Source of the DNA: Bacillota bacterium
GTDB lineage: Bacteria > Bacillota > Clostridia > Acetivibrionales > JAEZXR01
DNA: 64,000 nucleotides
Direction of reading: 5' to 3'
Assembly: GCA_023419605.1 (NCBI GenBank)
Contig: JAEZXR010000013.1
Coordinates: 66,524-130,523 of the forward strand
A program made the translations under genes and the position numbers. Below, piece by piece: positions 42,628 to 50,704 of the stretch (position 1 is its first letter; every line of letters starts with the position of its first letter). The notes beneath the pieces are model-generated. The model did not search any database. It worked only from the letters and a program-made list of their open reading frames with translations, and was not told where the DNA came from.

Positions 42628-44457
42628 ATGATGCGAACCCTGAAAGGAAAAATATCCATAATCTATCTCTTTCTGGTGCTTTTAACAGCGGTTGTCGGTT
42701 CTGCTTCCGTATTGAATCTGTACAGGCTGAGTCAATCCATCGATGGATTGATGACCTATAACTATAAAAGCATAAATGCGGCCTCACGCATGCATGAAGC
42801 TGTGGAGAGACAAGATGGAGCAGTGCTGATTTATCTCAGTGTCGACAAGGAAAGAGGGCTTGAACTTTTTACACAGAATGAAAATGAGTTCTCAAAATGG
42901 TTTAACATTGAAAATGACAATATGACAGAAAGCGGGGAGAAATCCCATGTAGATACGATTCATAACTACTATGTACAGTATCAGAAACTTTTTTCCGAGT
43001 TACAGGAGATCCGAAACAGACAGGGCGTTCAAAGAGCGGCGGAATTTTATGATTCCACCGTTTTGCCCGTATTCAACAATATCAAGCTGGAGCTGAGGGA
43101 ACTGTCCCAGCTGAATGAGAAGGCGATGTTCTACGCAAAGGAGAAAGCAAATGATAATGCCGTTCTCTCCATGTATATCCTGTTGACTCTCTCCATGGTC
43201 GCTGTAATCGGAGGATTTTTTGCCGCCATGTATTTTACCAACCGTTTTTTGCGTCCTGTTGCTTCCTTGACGGAATCGGTAAAAAGGGTAAAATCCGGTG
43301 AACTGAAACAACAGATCGAAATCCGGTCCGGAGACGAAATCGGAGAACTGGCCAGAGAGTTCAATAACATGACAAGACGGCTTCAGGAATACGAGGACGG
43401 CGCCGTGGGAAAGCTTATGGCAGAAAAAAACAAATCGCTCGCGATCGTAAAAAGTATAGCAGATCCCCTGATTGTTTTGGATAATAATTATAAAATTTCC
43501 TTATTAAACAAATCCTTTGAACGTTTTTTTGAAGTTAAAGAGGAAAAGGTATTAAACAAGCATTTTCTGGAAGCCGTTCGAAACGGACTGGTGTTTGACC
43601 ATATTGCAGGAATTGCGGAATCAAAGGAAGAGTATAAGGAAAAGATTATGATGATTCCTTCCAAAGAGGAGCATTATTTTAACATTGTTGTTGCTATGGC
43701 ACGGGATAGCAGAGGGAAAGCCGCGGGAATTGTTGCGGTTTTCCAAAATGTAACGGAACTTAAAAAATTGGAGAAGATAAGAACGGATTTTATAGCCACC
43801 ATATCCCATGAGTTTAAAACGCCCTTGACTTCCATTATGATGGGGGCAAGCCTTTTGGACAATGAAAACATAGGGGCACTCAACAGCAGGCAAAAGGATA
43901 TTGTTACAACCATTCAGGAAGATGGAGAACGTTTGAACGTTCTGGTAAGTGATCTGCTGGAGTTGACGAGAATCGAATCGGGAAAAGCTGTTTACCGGAT
44001 ACAGCCCTGTTCTATTTCCGCCATTGTTGAGAACTCGGTAAAGCCTTTGTACAGTTTGGCCGAGCGGAAGGAAGTAAATCTTTTCTATGAAGCGGATGAG
44101 GATCTGCCCAAAGTGATGGTGGACTTTGAAAAAATCAAATGGGTGATCAATAATTTGGTTACCAATGCTTTGAAATACACCAATGCAGGGGATGATATTG
44201 CGGTAAGTGCCCGGGTGGAGCAGGATAAAATGGTGGTATCCGTGAGAGATACGGGGGTTGGGATTCCAGAAGAATATCTTGATAAAATATTTAACAAATT
44301 TGTTCAGGTAAAAAGGCATGACCTGGAAGTCCGCGGAACTGGCCTGGGCCTTTCTATCGTAAAGGAGATTGTGAATTTTCATAATGGAGAGATCTGGTGT
44401 GAAAGCAGGATTGATGCCGGAAGCAACTTTAAATTTACCCTGCCCTTGAGTGAATAA
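42628..44457 (+). CDS. Sensor histidine kinase (HAMP-PAS)
   Basis: This 609-residue kinase has a membrane helix (10-32), an extracytoplasmic domain (33-185), a second helix, HAMP (about 205-260, RPVASLTESVKRVKSGELKQ), PAS (270-375), HisKA (IRTDFIATISHEFKTPLTSI, His) and HATPase with WVINNLVTNALKYT, VRDTGVGIP and GTGLGLSIVK. The response regulator starts 26 bases later, so the pair is a two-component system. GGAG at 42613 supports ATG 42628. Signal unknown. Confidence 0.93.
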   Translation: MMRTLKGKISIIYLFLVLLTAVVGSASVLNLYRLSQSIDGLMTYNYKSINAASRMHEAVERQDGAVLIYLSVDKERGLELFTQNENEFSKWFNIENDNMTESGEKSHVDTIHNYYVQYQKLFSELQEIRNRQGVQRAAEFYDSTVLPVFNNIKLELRELSQLNEKAMFYAKEKANDNAVLSMYILLTLSMVAVIGGFFAAMYFTNRFLRPVASLTESVKRVKSGELKQQIEIRSGDEIGELAREFNNMTRRLQEYEDGAVGKLMAEKNKSLAIVKSIADPLIVLDNNYKISLLNKSFERFFEVKEEKVLNKHFLEAVRNGLVFDHIAGIAESKEEYKEKIMMIPSKEEHYFNIVVAMARDSRGKAAGIVAVFQNVTELKKLEKIRTDFIATISHEFKTPLTSIMMGASLLDNENIGALNSRQKDIVTTIQEDGERLNVLVSDLLELTRIESGKAVYRIQPCSISAIVENSVKPLYSLAERKEVNLFYEADEDLPKVMVDFEKIKWVINNLVTNALKYTNAGDDIAVSARVEQDKMVVSVRDTGVGIPEEYLDKIFNKFVQVKRHDLEVRGTGLGLSIVKEIVNFHNGEIWCESRIDAGSNFKFTLPLSE

Positions 44458-44482
44458 TATATTTTGGAGGAGGAGTTCCCGA

Positions 44483-45064
44483 ATGAAAACTGTTTTGGTT
44501 GTTGATGATACAAAGAATATACGAATACTGCTGTCTACTTGCCTTGAGCTGGAGGGATACCGTGTGTTAACGGCCAGTAATGGAAAAGAAGCGCTGGAAT
44601 TGTTTGAGAAGGAGAAGCTGGATCTTGCATTTCTGGACATAAAGATGCCGGAGCTAAGCGGTACCGAAGTGTTGAAGAGAATCCGGGATCAAGGCATAGA
44701 GACGCCCGTGATTATAATAACAGCTTTTGCAACGGTGAAAAATGCTATCGAATGTACTCGAATGGGGGCTGTAGCCTACCTTCAGAAACCCTTTACGGCA
44801 GACAAGATATTGCACGTGCTGGAAGAGTTAAAACTGAAGGAGCAGCAGGAGAAGGAGCAACTGGAGCAGGAAAATCTGGAGGCCCAGGTGAGGAAGCTGG
44901 TGGAGGAAAGAGCTTTCAATAAGGCAGTGGATCTGCTTAAAAAAGCTGTATGTGCCGACCCGTCCAAAGGTGAGACCTACAAACTCCTGGGAGATGTGTA
45001 TTCCATCATGGGGAATGAGGAAATGGCAAATAAATTTCATGATGCGGCGAAGCTGTTTAATTAG
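44483..45064 (+). CDS. Response regulator with TPR-like output
   Basis: This 193-residue protein has a receiver domain (1-120) with VVDDTKN, phospho-acceptor Asp in LAFLDIKMPE, T in IITAFA and K in LQKPF. Instead of a DNA-binding domain, a helical Glu/Gln-rich coiled coil (about 125-150) leads to a TPR-like repeat (150-193: AFNKAVDLLKKAVCADPSKG and YKLLGDVYSIMGNEEMANKF). So it likely works through protein contact. GGAGGAGGAG upstream. Partner of the kinase 26 bases upstream. Confidence 0.88.
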   Translation: MKTVLVVDDTKNIRILLSTCLELEGYRVLTASNGKEALELFEKEKLDLAFLDIKMPELSGTEVLKRIRDQGIETPVIIITAFATVKNAIECTRMGAVAYLQKPFTADKILHVLEELKLKEQQEKEQLEQENLEAQVRKLVEERAFNKAVDLLKKAVCADPSKGETYKLLGDVYSIMGNEEMANKFHDAAKLFN

Positions 45065-45080
45065 CACATAAGGGGCTTCA

Positions 45081-45109
45081 TTGACACCTTATAGAGGCTG
45101 TGTTATACT
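45081..45109 (+). promoter_or_regulatory. Promoter of cobO transcript
   Basis: Consensus TTGACA (45081-45086), 17-base spacer and TATACT (45104-45109). It puts the family D element (45119-45236) in the cobO 5' leader. Confidence 0.8.
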
Positions 45110-45118
45110 CAGTACGGC

Positions 45119-45236
45119 CATAATTTGGAACTATATAGAACACGGTTGGCAACTGCCGATTTGGAAGTCACACAGCTTAAAGGTTCCAGGGATGTGTGGC
45201 TTTCAAATCAGCCAAGTTCCATCATGAATTATTATA
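45119..45236. repeat. Family D hairpin element, copy D1
   Basis: Nested arms TGGAAC/GTTCCA and GCCGATTTG/CAAATCAGC surround a variable stem AAGTCACACA/TGTGTGGCTTT. The copy at 48733-48837 has the same outer bases but an unrelated, perfectly paired inner stem. No cobalamin riboswitch is present despite the cobO gene next to it. Confidence 0.7.
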
Positions 45237-45267
45237 GAAGGTTTTTATATGGAAAGGAGCGGAGGAA

Positions 45268-45795
45268 ATGAACGGTCTGGTTCATATATATACGGGAAAT
45301 GGCAAGGGAAAGACGACAGCAGCGGTTGGGCTCGGGGTCAGAGCTTGGGGAAACGGAATGAAAGTACTCTTCGTACAGTTTTTAAAAGGGTCGCCCACCG
45401 GAGAGATGAAGGTGTTCGATCAATTAAAGCCAAACTTTACTTTTTACCGTGGCAAACAGGTAAAAGGCTTCATTTGGAACATGACGGAGGAGCAGAAAGA
45501 GGAGCTGAAACAGGTTACCCGTGAGGATTTTGAATTTGCCCGTGAGCAGGCTTTGAGCGATGCATATGATGTACTGATTCTGGATGAGGTTATGGCAAGT
45601 ATTTCCAACAAACTGATTCAAGTGGAGGATGTCGTCGACTTGATCAGAAACAAGCCGCAAAAGCTTGAAATCATAATAACCGGCAGAAATGCGCCGGGAG
45701 AGCTGGTACAACTTGCAGATTACGTATCGGAAATTAGCGCTGTAAAACATCCCTTTGAGAAAGGAATTCCGGCGCGAAAAGGCATCGAGTTTTAG
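45268..45795 (+). CDS. cobO: Cob(I)alamin / cob(I)yrinic acid adenosyltransferase (CobA/BtuR type)
   Basis: This 175-residue enzyme adds the adenosyl group of coenzyme B12 using ATP. The glycine-rich P-loop GNGKGKTTAAVG binds ATP, then VQFLKGSPTGE, LILDEVMASISN and IITGRNAPGELVQLADYVSE, all typical of the CobA/CobO family. GGAGGAAATG gives the start. It may serve MetH or other B12 enzymes; no other cobalamin genes are here. Confidence 0.95.
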   Translation: MNGLVHIYTGNGKGKTTAAVGLGVRAWGNGMKVLFVQFLKGSPTGEMKVFDQLKPNFTFYRGKQVKGFIWNMTEEQKEELKQVTREDFEFAREQALSDAYDVLILDEVMASISNKLIQVEDVVDLIRNKPQKLEIIITGRNAPGELVQLADYVSEISAVKHPFEKGIPARKGIEF

Positions 45796-45895
45796 GACCG
45801 GCGAAAGGCTATACGCATTTTACCGGATACATAAGAGAAGAATAAATAGATAAACAGGTTGAAATTGATATGGATATACTTGGGAGGACACTTGC

Positions 45896-46765
45896 ATGAT
45901 GCTTCTAGCAGATGATTGGAAAGATTATGAACTGATTGATACAGGGGCAGGAGAGAAGCTGGAACGATGGGGAAATGTTGTGCTGCGAAGGCCGGACCCC
46001 CAGATTATATGGCCTTTAAAAGAAGAAACATCCCGCTGGAAGAGGCCGGATGCTCATTACCACAGAAGCCAGAGCGGCGGTGGGAACTGGGACTTTAAGA
46101 AACAACTGCCGGAGAGGTGGACCATTTCCTATGATCAACTGAAGTTTTATATTGAACCTACCGGGTTTAAGCATACGGGCCTGTTCCCGGAACAGGCGGT
46201 GAACTGGAAGTGGATGATGAACAAGATAAAATCCGCGGATCGCCCCATCCGGGTCTTGAACCTCTTTGCCTATACGGGAGGAGCCACGGTAGCATGTGCA
46301 GCCGCAGGAGCAGAAGTCTGCCATGTGGATGCGGCAAAGGGAATGGTTGGCTGGGCCAAGGAAAACCTGGTACTTTCAGGGTTGGGAGAAAAACCCGTGC
46401 GTTTTATTGTAGATGATGTATTAAAATTCGTTCAGAGAGAACAGCGCAGAGATCGGTTTTATGATGCCATCATTATGGATCCGCCTTCCTATGGAAGAGG
46501 TCCAAAAGGTGAAATCTGGAAGATAGAAGACGCATTGTACGGATTTATTGAGGAATGCATGAAGATTCTATCCGATAAACCTCTATTTTTCCTTGTAAAC
46601 TCTTATACCACCGGTTTTTCTCCTACGGTCCTGGCCAATATCCTCCAAATGTCCGTAGGACAAAAACATCAGGGGAATGTCTCCTGTGGTGAAGTCGGGA
46701 TTCCGGTAACCAGCTCGGGACTGGTTCTGCCTTGTGGTATTTACGGAAGATGGGAAAGCGAGTAA
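45896..46765 (+). CDS. Class I SAM-dependent methyltransferase (RlmI-like)
   Basis: This 289-residue methyltransferase has a Rossmann fold with VLNLFAYTGGATVACAAAGA (SAM motif I), VDAAKGMVGWAKENL, and DAIIMDPPSYGRGPKGE (DPPSY catalytic motif). No PUA domain, unlike RlmI. It probably modifies rRNA, but the position is not known. GGGAGGAC precedes the ATG at 45896; an ATG directly after is possible. It may be cotranscribed with the RluA-type gene 39 bases later. Confidence 0.85.
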   Translation: MMLLADDWKDYELIDTGAGEKLERWGNVVLRRPDPQIIWPLKEETSRWKRPDAHYHRSQSGGGNWDFKKQLPERWTISYDQLKFYIEPTGFKHTGLFPEQAVNWKWMMNKIKSADRPIRVLNLFAYTGGATVACAAAGAEVCHVDAAKGMVGWAKENLVLSGLGEKPVRFIVDDVLKFVQREQRRDRFYDAIIMDPPSYGRGPKGEIWKIEDALYGFIEECMKILSDKPLFFLVNSYTTGFSPTVLANILQMSVGQKHQGNVSCGEVGIPVTSSGLVLPCGIYGRWESE

Positions 46766-46804
46766 GATTGAGAGTCGTCAATCGCACTGAAAAAAGGAGA
46801 ACAA

Positions 46805-47488
46805 ATGGTGAACCCTAATAAAATTAAAATTATATATGAAGATAACCATCTGCTGGTGGTGGAAAAGCCGGTGAATATTTCTTCCCAGGAGGATGAGTCG
46901 GGGGACCGGGATCTTCTTACAATGCTGAAAGAGGATTTGAAAGAACGCTATGACAAGCCGGGGAATGTGTATCTTGGGCTTGTCCATCGGTTGGACCGCC
47001 CGGTGGGAGGGGTTATGGTCTTTGCCAAAACATCCAAGGCGGCTTCGCGGTTATCGGAACAGGTAAGAAACAGAGAATTTGATAAAACCTATCATGCAGT
47101 TGTTCATGGAACACCGCAGAAGGACCACGGAAGCTTACGTCATTTTTTGTATAAGGATACCCGGACGAATAATGTAACTGTGGTACCTGCCTCCCACAAG
47201 GATGCCAAAGAAGCCCTGTTGGATTATGAAGTCTTGGGCAGCAGGGGAGGCTTCAGCCTAGTCAGGGTAAAGCTTCATACGGGTCGGCCTCATCAGATCC
47301 GGGTTCAATTTTCCACCGTCGGCCATCCGTTATATGGAGATCAAAGATACGGAGGAAAGCTTAACAAGCCTGGGCAGCAGATTGCCCTCTGGTCCACTTC
47401 TATTTCCGTAAGTCATCCTACAACCAAAGAATTGATGCATTTTACCTGTGAATCGCCCAAAGAATATCCCTGGAATTTGTTTGTATAA
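46805..47488 (+). CDS. RluA-family pseudouridine synthase
   Basis: This 227-residue RNA pseudouridine synthase is without an S4 domain. The active site LVHRLDRPVGGVMVFAKT carries the catalytic Asp (HRLDRP). ARTLKTGRPHQIRVQF-like KLHTGRPHQIRVQF and HPLYGDQRYGG are diagnostic. AAAAAAGGAG precedes the ATG. It is followed by a clear terminator at 47495. Confidence 0.93.
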   Translation: MVNPNKIKIIYEDNHLLVVEKPVNISSQEDESGDRDLLTMLKEDLKERYDKPGNVYLGLVHRLDRPVGGVMVFAKTSKAASRLSEQVRNREFDKTYHAVVHGTPQKDHGSLRHFLYKDTRTNNVTVVPASHKDAKEALLDYEVLGSRGGFSLVRVKLHTGRPHQIRVQFSTVGHPLYGDQRYGGKLNKPGQQIALWSTSISVSHPTTKELMHFTCESPKEYPWNLFV

Positions 47489-47494
47489 TAGATA

Positions 47495-47530
47495 CAACCT
47501 GCCCATAAATGGGCAGGTTGTTAATTTTTT
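47495..47530 (+). terminator. Terminator after pseudouridine synthase
   Basis: CAACCTGCCC pairs with GGGCAGGTTG, then TTAATTTTTT. Confidence 0.9.
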
Positions 47531-47648
47531 AATTAATTTTCCAAAAACGTGAAACTTTTTATTAGATTTTACGTCTATACTTAATGGGCTTTCTTGGAAA
47601 AGCTTTCGTTGTTTTGCATCAAATCGAACAGAAGCAGGGGGAAAGACA

Positions 47649-47849
47649 TTGAAGGAGTATAGCTACACGGAATTGGGCATGTTATTCGGTGCCGCATTGG
47701 GAGCCATCATATCTGCTGTCGGGTTTTCACTAACTGCAAATTACCTTTTTCTACTTATAGCTGCAGTAGGTATGGCAGCGGGGATTTGGATCGGGATGTA
47801 CTTTGATAAAAGAAAAGATTCCATAAGTGAAAAAAATTCCAAACTGTGA
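47649..47849 (+). CDS. Small two-TM membrane protein
   Basis: This 66-residue protein has two hydrophobic helices (about 10-30 and 32-50) and a charged C-terminus. It resembles small AtpZ-like or YtxH-free hypothetical membrane proteins, but I cannot name a family. TTG start with GGGGGAAAG upstream; it runs directly before the lipoprotein gene. Confidence 0.6.
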   Translation: MKEYSYTELGMLFGAALGAIISAVGFSLTANYLFLLIAAVGMAAGIWIGMYFDKRKDSISEKNSKL

Positions 47850-47875
47850 TATAATGGCACTAGGAGGATGATACT

Positions 47876-48475
47876 ATGAAACAACGACTTCAAGCTTTAA
47901 TTTTAGCAGCACTCATGCTTTTGACAGTATTATCGGGATGCAGCACAAAACCACAGAAGAATATCGCTACAGGAAACACGAGCCAATCGACAGCTGTAAA
48001 TCAGACGCCCCAACCCCAGGCAACAAAGCCGCCGGAGCAGGAAGTCTGGAAGGCCGCACTTTATTTTTCCGACAAGGATGCCATGTACATACTGAAGGAA
48101 GAAAGAGAAATAAAGACAGAAAAAAAGCTGGACTCTGCTGAAAAAGCCAAAATGGCCCTGGAGGAATTGATTAAGGGAGCTCAGAATAAGGAGCTGACCA
48201 CTACTATTCCTAAAAACACCAAAATCAGATCGGTAAGCATGGATAAGGATACTGCGGTTATTGATCTTTCCAGGGAATTTGTATCGGAAAATGTGGGAGG
48301 CTCTGCGGGAGAAACCATGGCCATTGCCCCCATTGTGCTGACACTAACCGGAATCGAAGGCATAAAGCAGGTATTAATTAAAATTGATGGAAATCTGCAA
48401 GGCGATTTTAAAGGGCATATGACACTGGACCGTCCCTTTAAAGCCAGTGATTTTTCACAATTTCTCTCAAAATAG
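47876..48475 (+). CDS. GerMN-domain lipoprotein
   Basis: This 199-residue secreted lipoprotein has the signal peptide and lipobox LSGC at about residues 19-22 (Cys 22 lipidated). A Ser/Gln/Pro-rich linker is followed by a GerMN domain (about 60-199: EEREIKTEKKLDSAEKAKMA, IRSVSMDKDTAVIDLSREF and TLTGIEGIKQVLIKIDG). Such domains occur in GerM spore-germination proteins, but also in other envelope proteins. Ribosome site AGGAGG. Ends in a palindrome shared with the next gene. Confidence 0.9.
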   Translation: MKQRLQALILAALMLLTVLSGCSTKPQKNIATGNTSQSTAVNQTPQPQATKPPEQEVWKAALYFSDKDAMYILKEEREIKTEKKLDSAEKAKMALEELIKGAQNKELTTTIPKNTKIRSVSMDKDTAVIDLSREFVSENVGGSAGETMAIAPIVLTLTGIEGIKQVLIKIDGNLQGDFKGHMTLDRPFKASDFSQFLSK

Positions 48476-48534
48476 CATAAAACAATGAAAAGTCCGATGA
48501 AGAAGCATCGGACTTTTCATTGTTTTATGCTATT
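48471..48534. terminator. Giant 29-base-arm palindrome with both stop codons
   Basis: AATAGCATAAAACAATGAAA continued by AGTCCGATG pairs perfectly with its complement around AAGAAG. The TAG stops of the GerMN gene (48473-48475) and the opposing tautomerase gene (48530-48532) lie at mirrored positions, and it serves as bidirectional terminator. Confidence 0.85.
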
Positions 48535-48718
48535 TTCCGTAGTCGAAAATTTGACCTGCAATGGCCCAGTTGCTTTTGTCCACTTCGTTAAAGATAATCT
48601 GTATGGATTCCTGCTTAACATTCAGGATACGTACAAAATCTTCCGTAATGGCTTTAGCCAGATCATTCTTTTGTTCAGGACTTCTACCACTGAACAGGGA
48701 TATTTCTACAATGGGCAT
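48530..48718 (-). CDS. 4-oxalocrotonate tautomerase-like protein
   Basis: This 62-residue protein with the Pro of MPIVEISLFSGR becomes the N-terminal catalytic base after Met removal, as in 4-OT/YwhB/PptA enzymes. The family fold signature LAKAITEDFVRILNVKQESI and VDKSNWAIAGQ follows. GGAGGGG precedes the ATG at 48718; the longer frame to 48781 lacks a site. The physiological substrate is not known. Confidence 0.88.
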   Translation of the reverse strand: MPIVEISLFSGRSPEQKNDLAKAITEDFVRILNVKQESIQIIFNEVDKSNWAIAGQIFDYGK

Positions 48719-48732
48719 AGGAACCCCTCCTG

Positions 48733-48837
48733 CTATATACAATAGGACTGGTAACTGCTGATTTGGCGTTCGCATAGCCAAAGCTTTTGGGGCTATGCGA
48801 ACGTCGAATCAGCGAAGTTCCATCCTAAATTGTATAG
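48733..48837. repeat. Family D hairpin element, copy D2
   Basis: CTATATACAAT...ATTGTATAG outside, GCTGATTTG/CGAATCAGC inside, around a perfect 13-base stem CGTTCGCATAGCC/GGCTATGCGAACG. The dpaB stop codon (48825-48827) lies in this repeat, so the last four codons of dpaB come from it. Confidence 0.75.
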
Positions 48838-49418
48838 AATTTTTCGAGAACCGGTTGAAGCTGTTCACCCTTTAATGCCTCCACTACAGTTGGAACTGTG
48901 AGTTCGAATTTTGCAACCAGGGAATCCGGTTTGGCCACATAGTTATCCTGTCCGAAGGGAATAAAATATACATTCTTTGTTGACAGCAGCCTGCCCAGGT
49001 TCTGTGCGCTTAGTCCCAATCCGTCATTGGTTGCGATCCCTACGACAACAGGCTTATGATTCCTGAAAAGCCCTTTTGCAGCCATAAGTACCGGAGAGTC
49101 GGTGGCCCCGCTGCACAGCTTGGATAGCGTGTTTCCCGTACAAGGAGAAATGATTGCGATATCGATGGGGTACACAACTCCAAGAGGCTCGACGTCCACA
49201 ATGGTTTTTATTACTTCCTTACCGGTAATCTGATTGATCTGGTCTATAAAATCCTGGGCTTTACCGAATCTTGAGTCCGTTTCCGCAACGGCATAGGATA
49301 CAATGGGATATACATCAGCGCCTTCGTTAACCAGAGCTTCAATCTCAGGAATTACCTTATCAAATACGCAGTAGGAGCCGGTTAGAGCAAATGCTATTTT
49401 GACATCTTTCAGTAGCAT
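48825..49418 (-). CDS. dpaB: Dipicolinate synthase subunit B
   Basis: This 197-residue flavoprotein (SpoVFB) joins DpaA to make dipicolinic acid for spore cores. The FMN-binding flavodoxin-like fold is shown by IAFALTGSYCVFDKVIPEIE, SPCTGNTLSKLCSGATDSPV and GIATNDGLGLSAQNLGRLL. CGGAGG precedes the ATG at 49418, not the upstream GTG/ATG frame. The usual operon partner dpaA is not adjacent: upstream is a ZIP transporter. The 3' end overlaps a family D element. Confidence 0.93.
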   Translation of the reverse strand: MLLKDVKIAFALTGSYCVFDKVIPEIEALVNEGADVYPIVSYAVAETDSRFGKAQDFIDQINQITGKEVIKTIVDVEPLGVVYPIDIAIISPCTGNTLSKLCSGATDSPVLMAAKGLFRNHKPVVVGIATNDGLGLSAQNLGRLLSTKNVYFIPFGQDNYVAKPDSLVAKFELTVPTVVEALKGEQLQPVLEKFYTI

Positions 49419-49498
49419 AGAAACCTCCGTAAGTTTTAATGTGCTTACTAGAAGTTTATTAAAACGCTGCCTGTCTTTATTACATTTTCCGGTATAAA

Positions 49499-50299
49499 TC
49501 ATCCAAGGGAGTTATCCAGGAACATCATAATGACAAAGCCCATGAGCAAAGCGTGGGTTGCCAGCTTCGAATGCTTGTGGTCACTCTGGGTCTCGGGGAT
49601 GATTTCATGGCTGATTACGAAGATCATGGCGCCAGCAGCAAAGGCCATGGCCACAGGAAGAAGGGGTCTTGAAATCTGGACGATTCCTATACCCAGCAGG
49701 CCTCCAATAGGTTCAACCAAGCCCGTTGCAAGGGCAATACCGAAGGCTTTCCACCGCGGATACTTTTCTCTTATCAGTGGAAGTGCGACTGCCAGACCTT
49801 CGGGGAAATTCTGGAGACCGATACCGATGGCGAGGTTGATACCATTCACGATATCGCCGTCACCAAAACCAACACCAACGGCCAGGCCTTCCGGAAAGTT
49901 ATGTACTGTGATGGCAAGGATAAAAAGCCATACTTTTCGCAATCGAGCACCATTTTTTAAGGTTTCATCCTCCTCCATGGAATTTGACATCAGGTTGGAA
50001 TCCGGGAATAATTTATCCATAAAATCAAGGAATATCCCGCCGAGAAGTATTCCTACCAGGGCTATAAAAGACCCTTTTACACCACCGCCGCCTTTTTCAA
50101 TGGCGGGAACAATGAGACTAAAGGAAGTTGCCGCCAGCATGACTCCTGCGGCTACACCCAAAGCGGCGTCCAGCATTTTTTTCGAGACATGCCGGCTGAC
50201 GTAAACAAGTAGGCCTCCGGCTCCGGTAGCAAGGCCGCAAAGCAAACTTGCGACAATGCCTACGGTGATAATGTTAAACTGTGATAAAAATTCAGCCAA
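49499..50299 (-). CDS. ZIP-family metal transporter
   Basis: This 266-residue membrane protein has about eight helices. The metal-binding helices are HNFPEGLAVGVGFGDGDIVN and NFPEGLAVALPL (HNxPEG), and the cytosolic loop MDKLFPDSNLMSNSMEEDE has acidic residues. Most relatives move Zn2+, Fe2+ or Mn2+ into the cytoplasm. A frame runs to an ATG at 50323 without a ribosome site; GGAGG ten bases before a TTG at 50299 makes that start more likely. Confidence 0.88.
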   Translation of the reverse strand: MAEFLSQFNIITVGIVASLLCGLATGAGGLLVYVSRHVSKKMLDAALGVAAGVMLAATSFSLIVPAIEKGGGGVKGSFIALVGILLGGIFLDFMDKLFPDSNLMSNSMEEDETLKNGARLRKVWLFILAITVHNFPEGLAVGVGFGDGDIVNGINLAIGIGLQNFPEGLAVALPLIREKYPRWKAFGIALATGLVEPIGGLLGIGIVQISRPLLPVAMAFAAGAMIFVISHEIIPETQSDHKHSKLATHALLMGFVIMMFLDNSLG

Positions 50300-50453
50300 T
50301 TTTATGAGTCCTCCAGTATCCATAATGTACTCTACACTACATTATGAGAAATAGGGTGGAAGTGTTAAAGGAAAAAAGAAGATACGGAATAAATTTACGA
50401 ATACTCATTGTTTGTTGCCATAGATATGGATATAAACTCCGCATGTGAACAAA

Positions 50454-50556
50454 ATAATAAAACTGGGGAAAATATAAAAAGGTAAGTTTTATTGAAACGC
50501 GCTTAACGCAAAGAGGGTTATAAGGGAGAATTAATCTTTGCTGCGCGTTATAATAA
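50454..50556 (+). repeat. Family E two-hairpin element, copy E2
   Basis: AATAAAAC/GTTTTATT followed by AACGCG...CGCGTTATAATAA, matching E1 (39715-39817) in order and spacing. Paired bases differ at places (GCGC and TTGC arms). It lies in the 405-base leader region of rlmL, which also holds a CGGTCAC...GTGACCG hairpin (50583-50616) and several TATAATAA boxes. Confidence 0.7.
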
Positions 50557-50704
50557 GGATGCGGAGTATGAAATGCACGATTACGGTCACATAAAAATTA
50601 AGGTGGAAATAAGTGACCGTGTGCATTATAATAAAACAGGAGTTTACTCGAGATACATACATTATCGACGATAGAAACTATAATAAAATAAGGATGAATA
50701 CAAA

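Noticed and set aside
45110..45267. Cobalamin riboswitch before cobO
   Set aside because: No B12-box or the usual aptamer motifs; the sequence is the family D hairpin.
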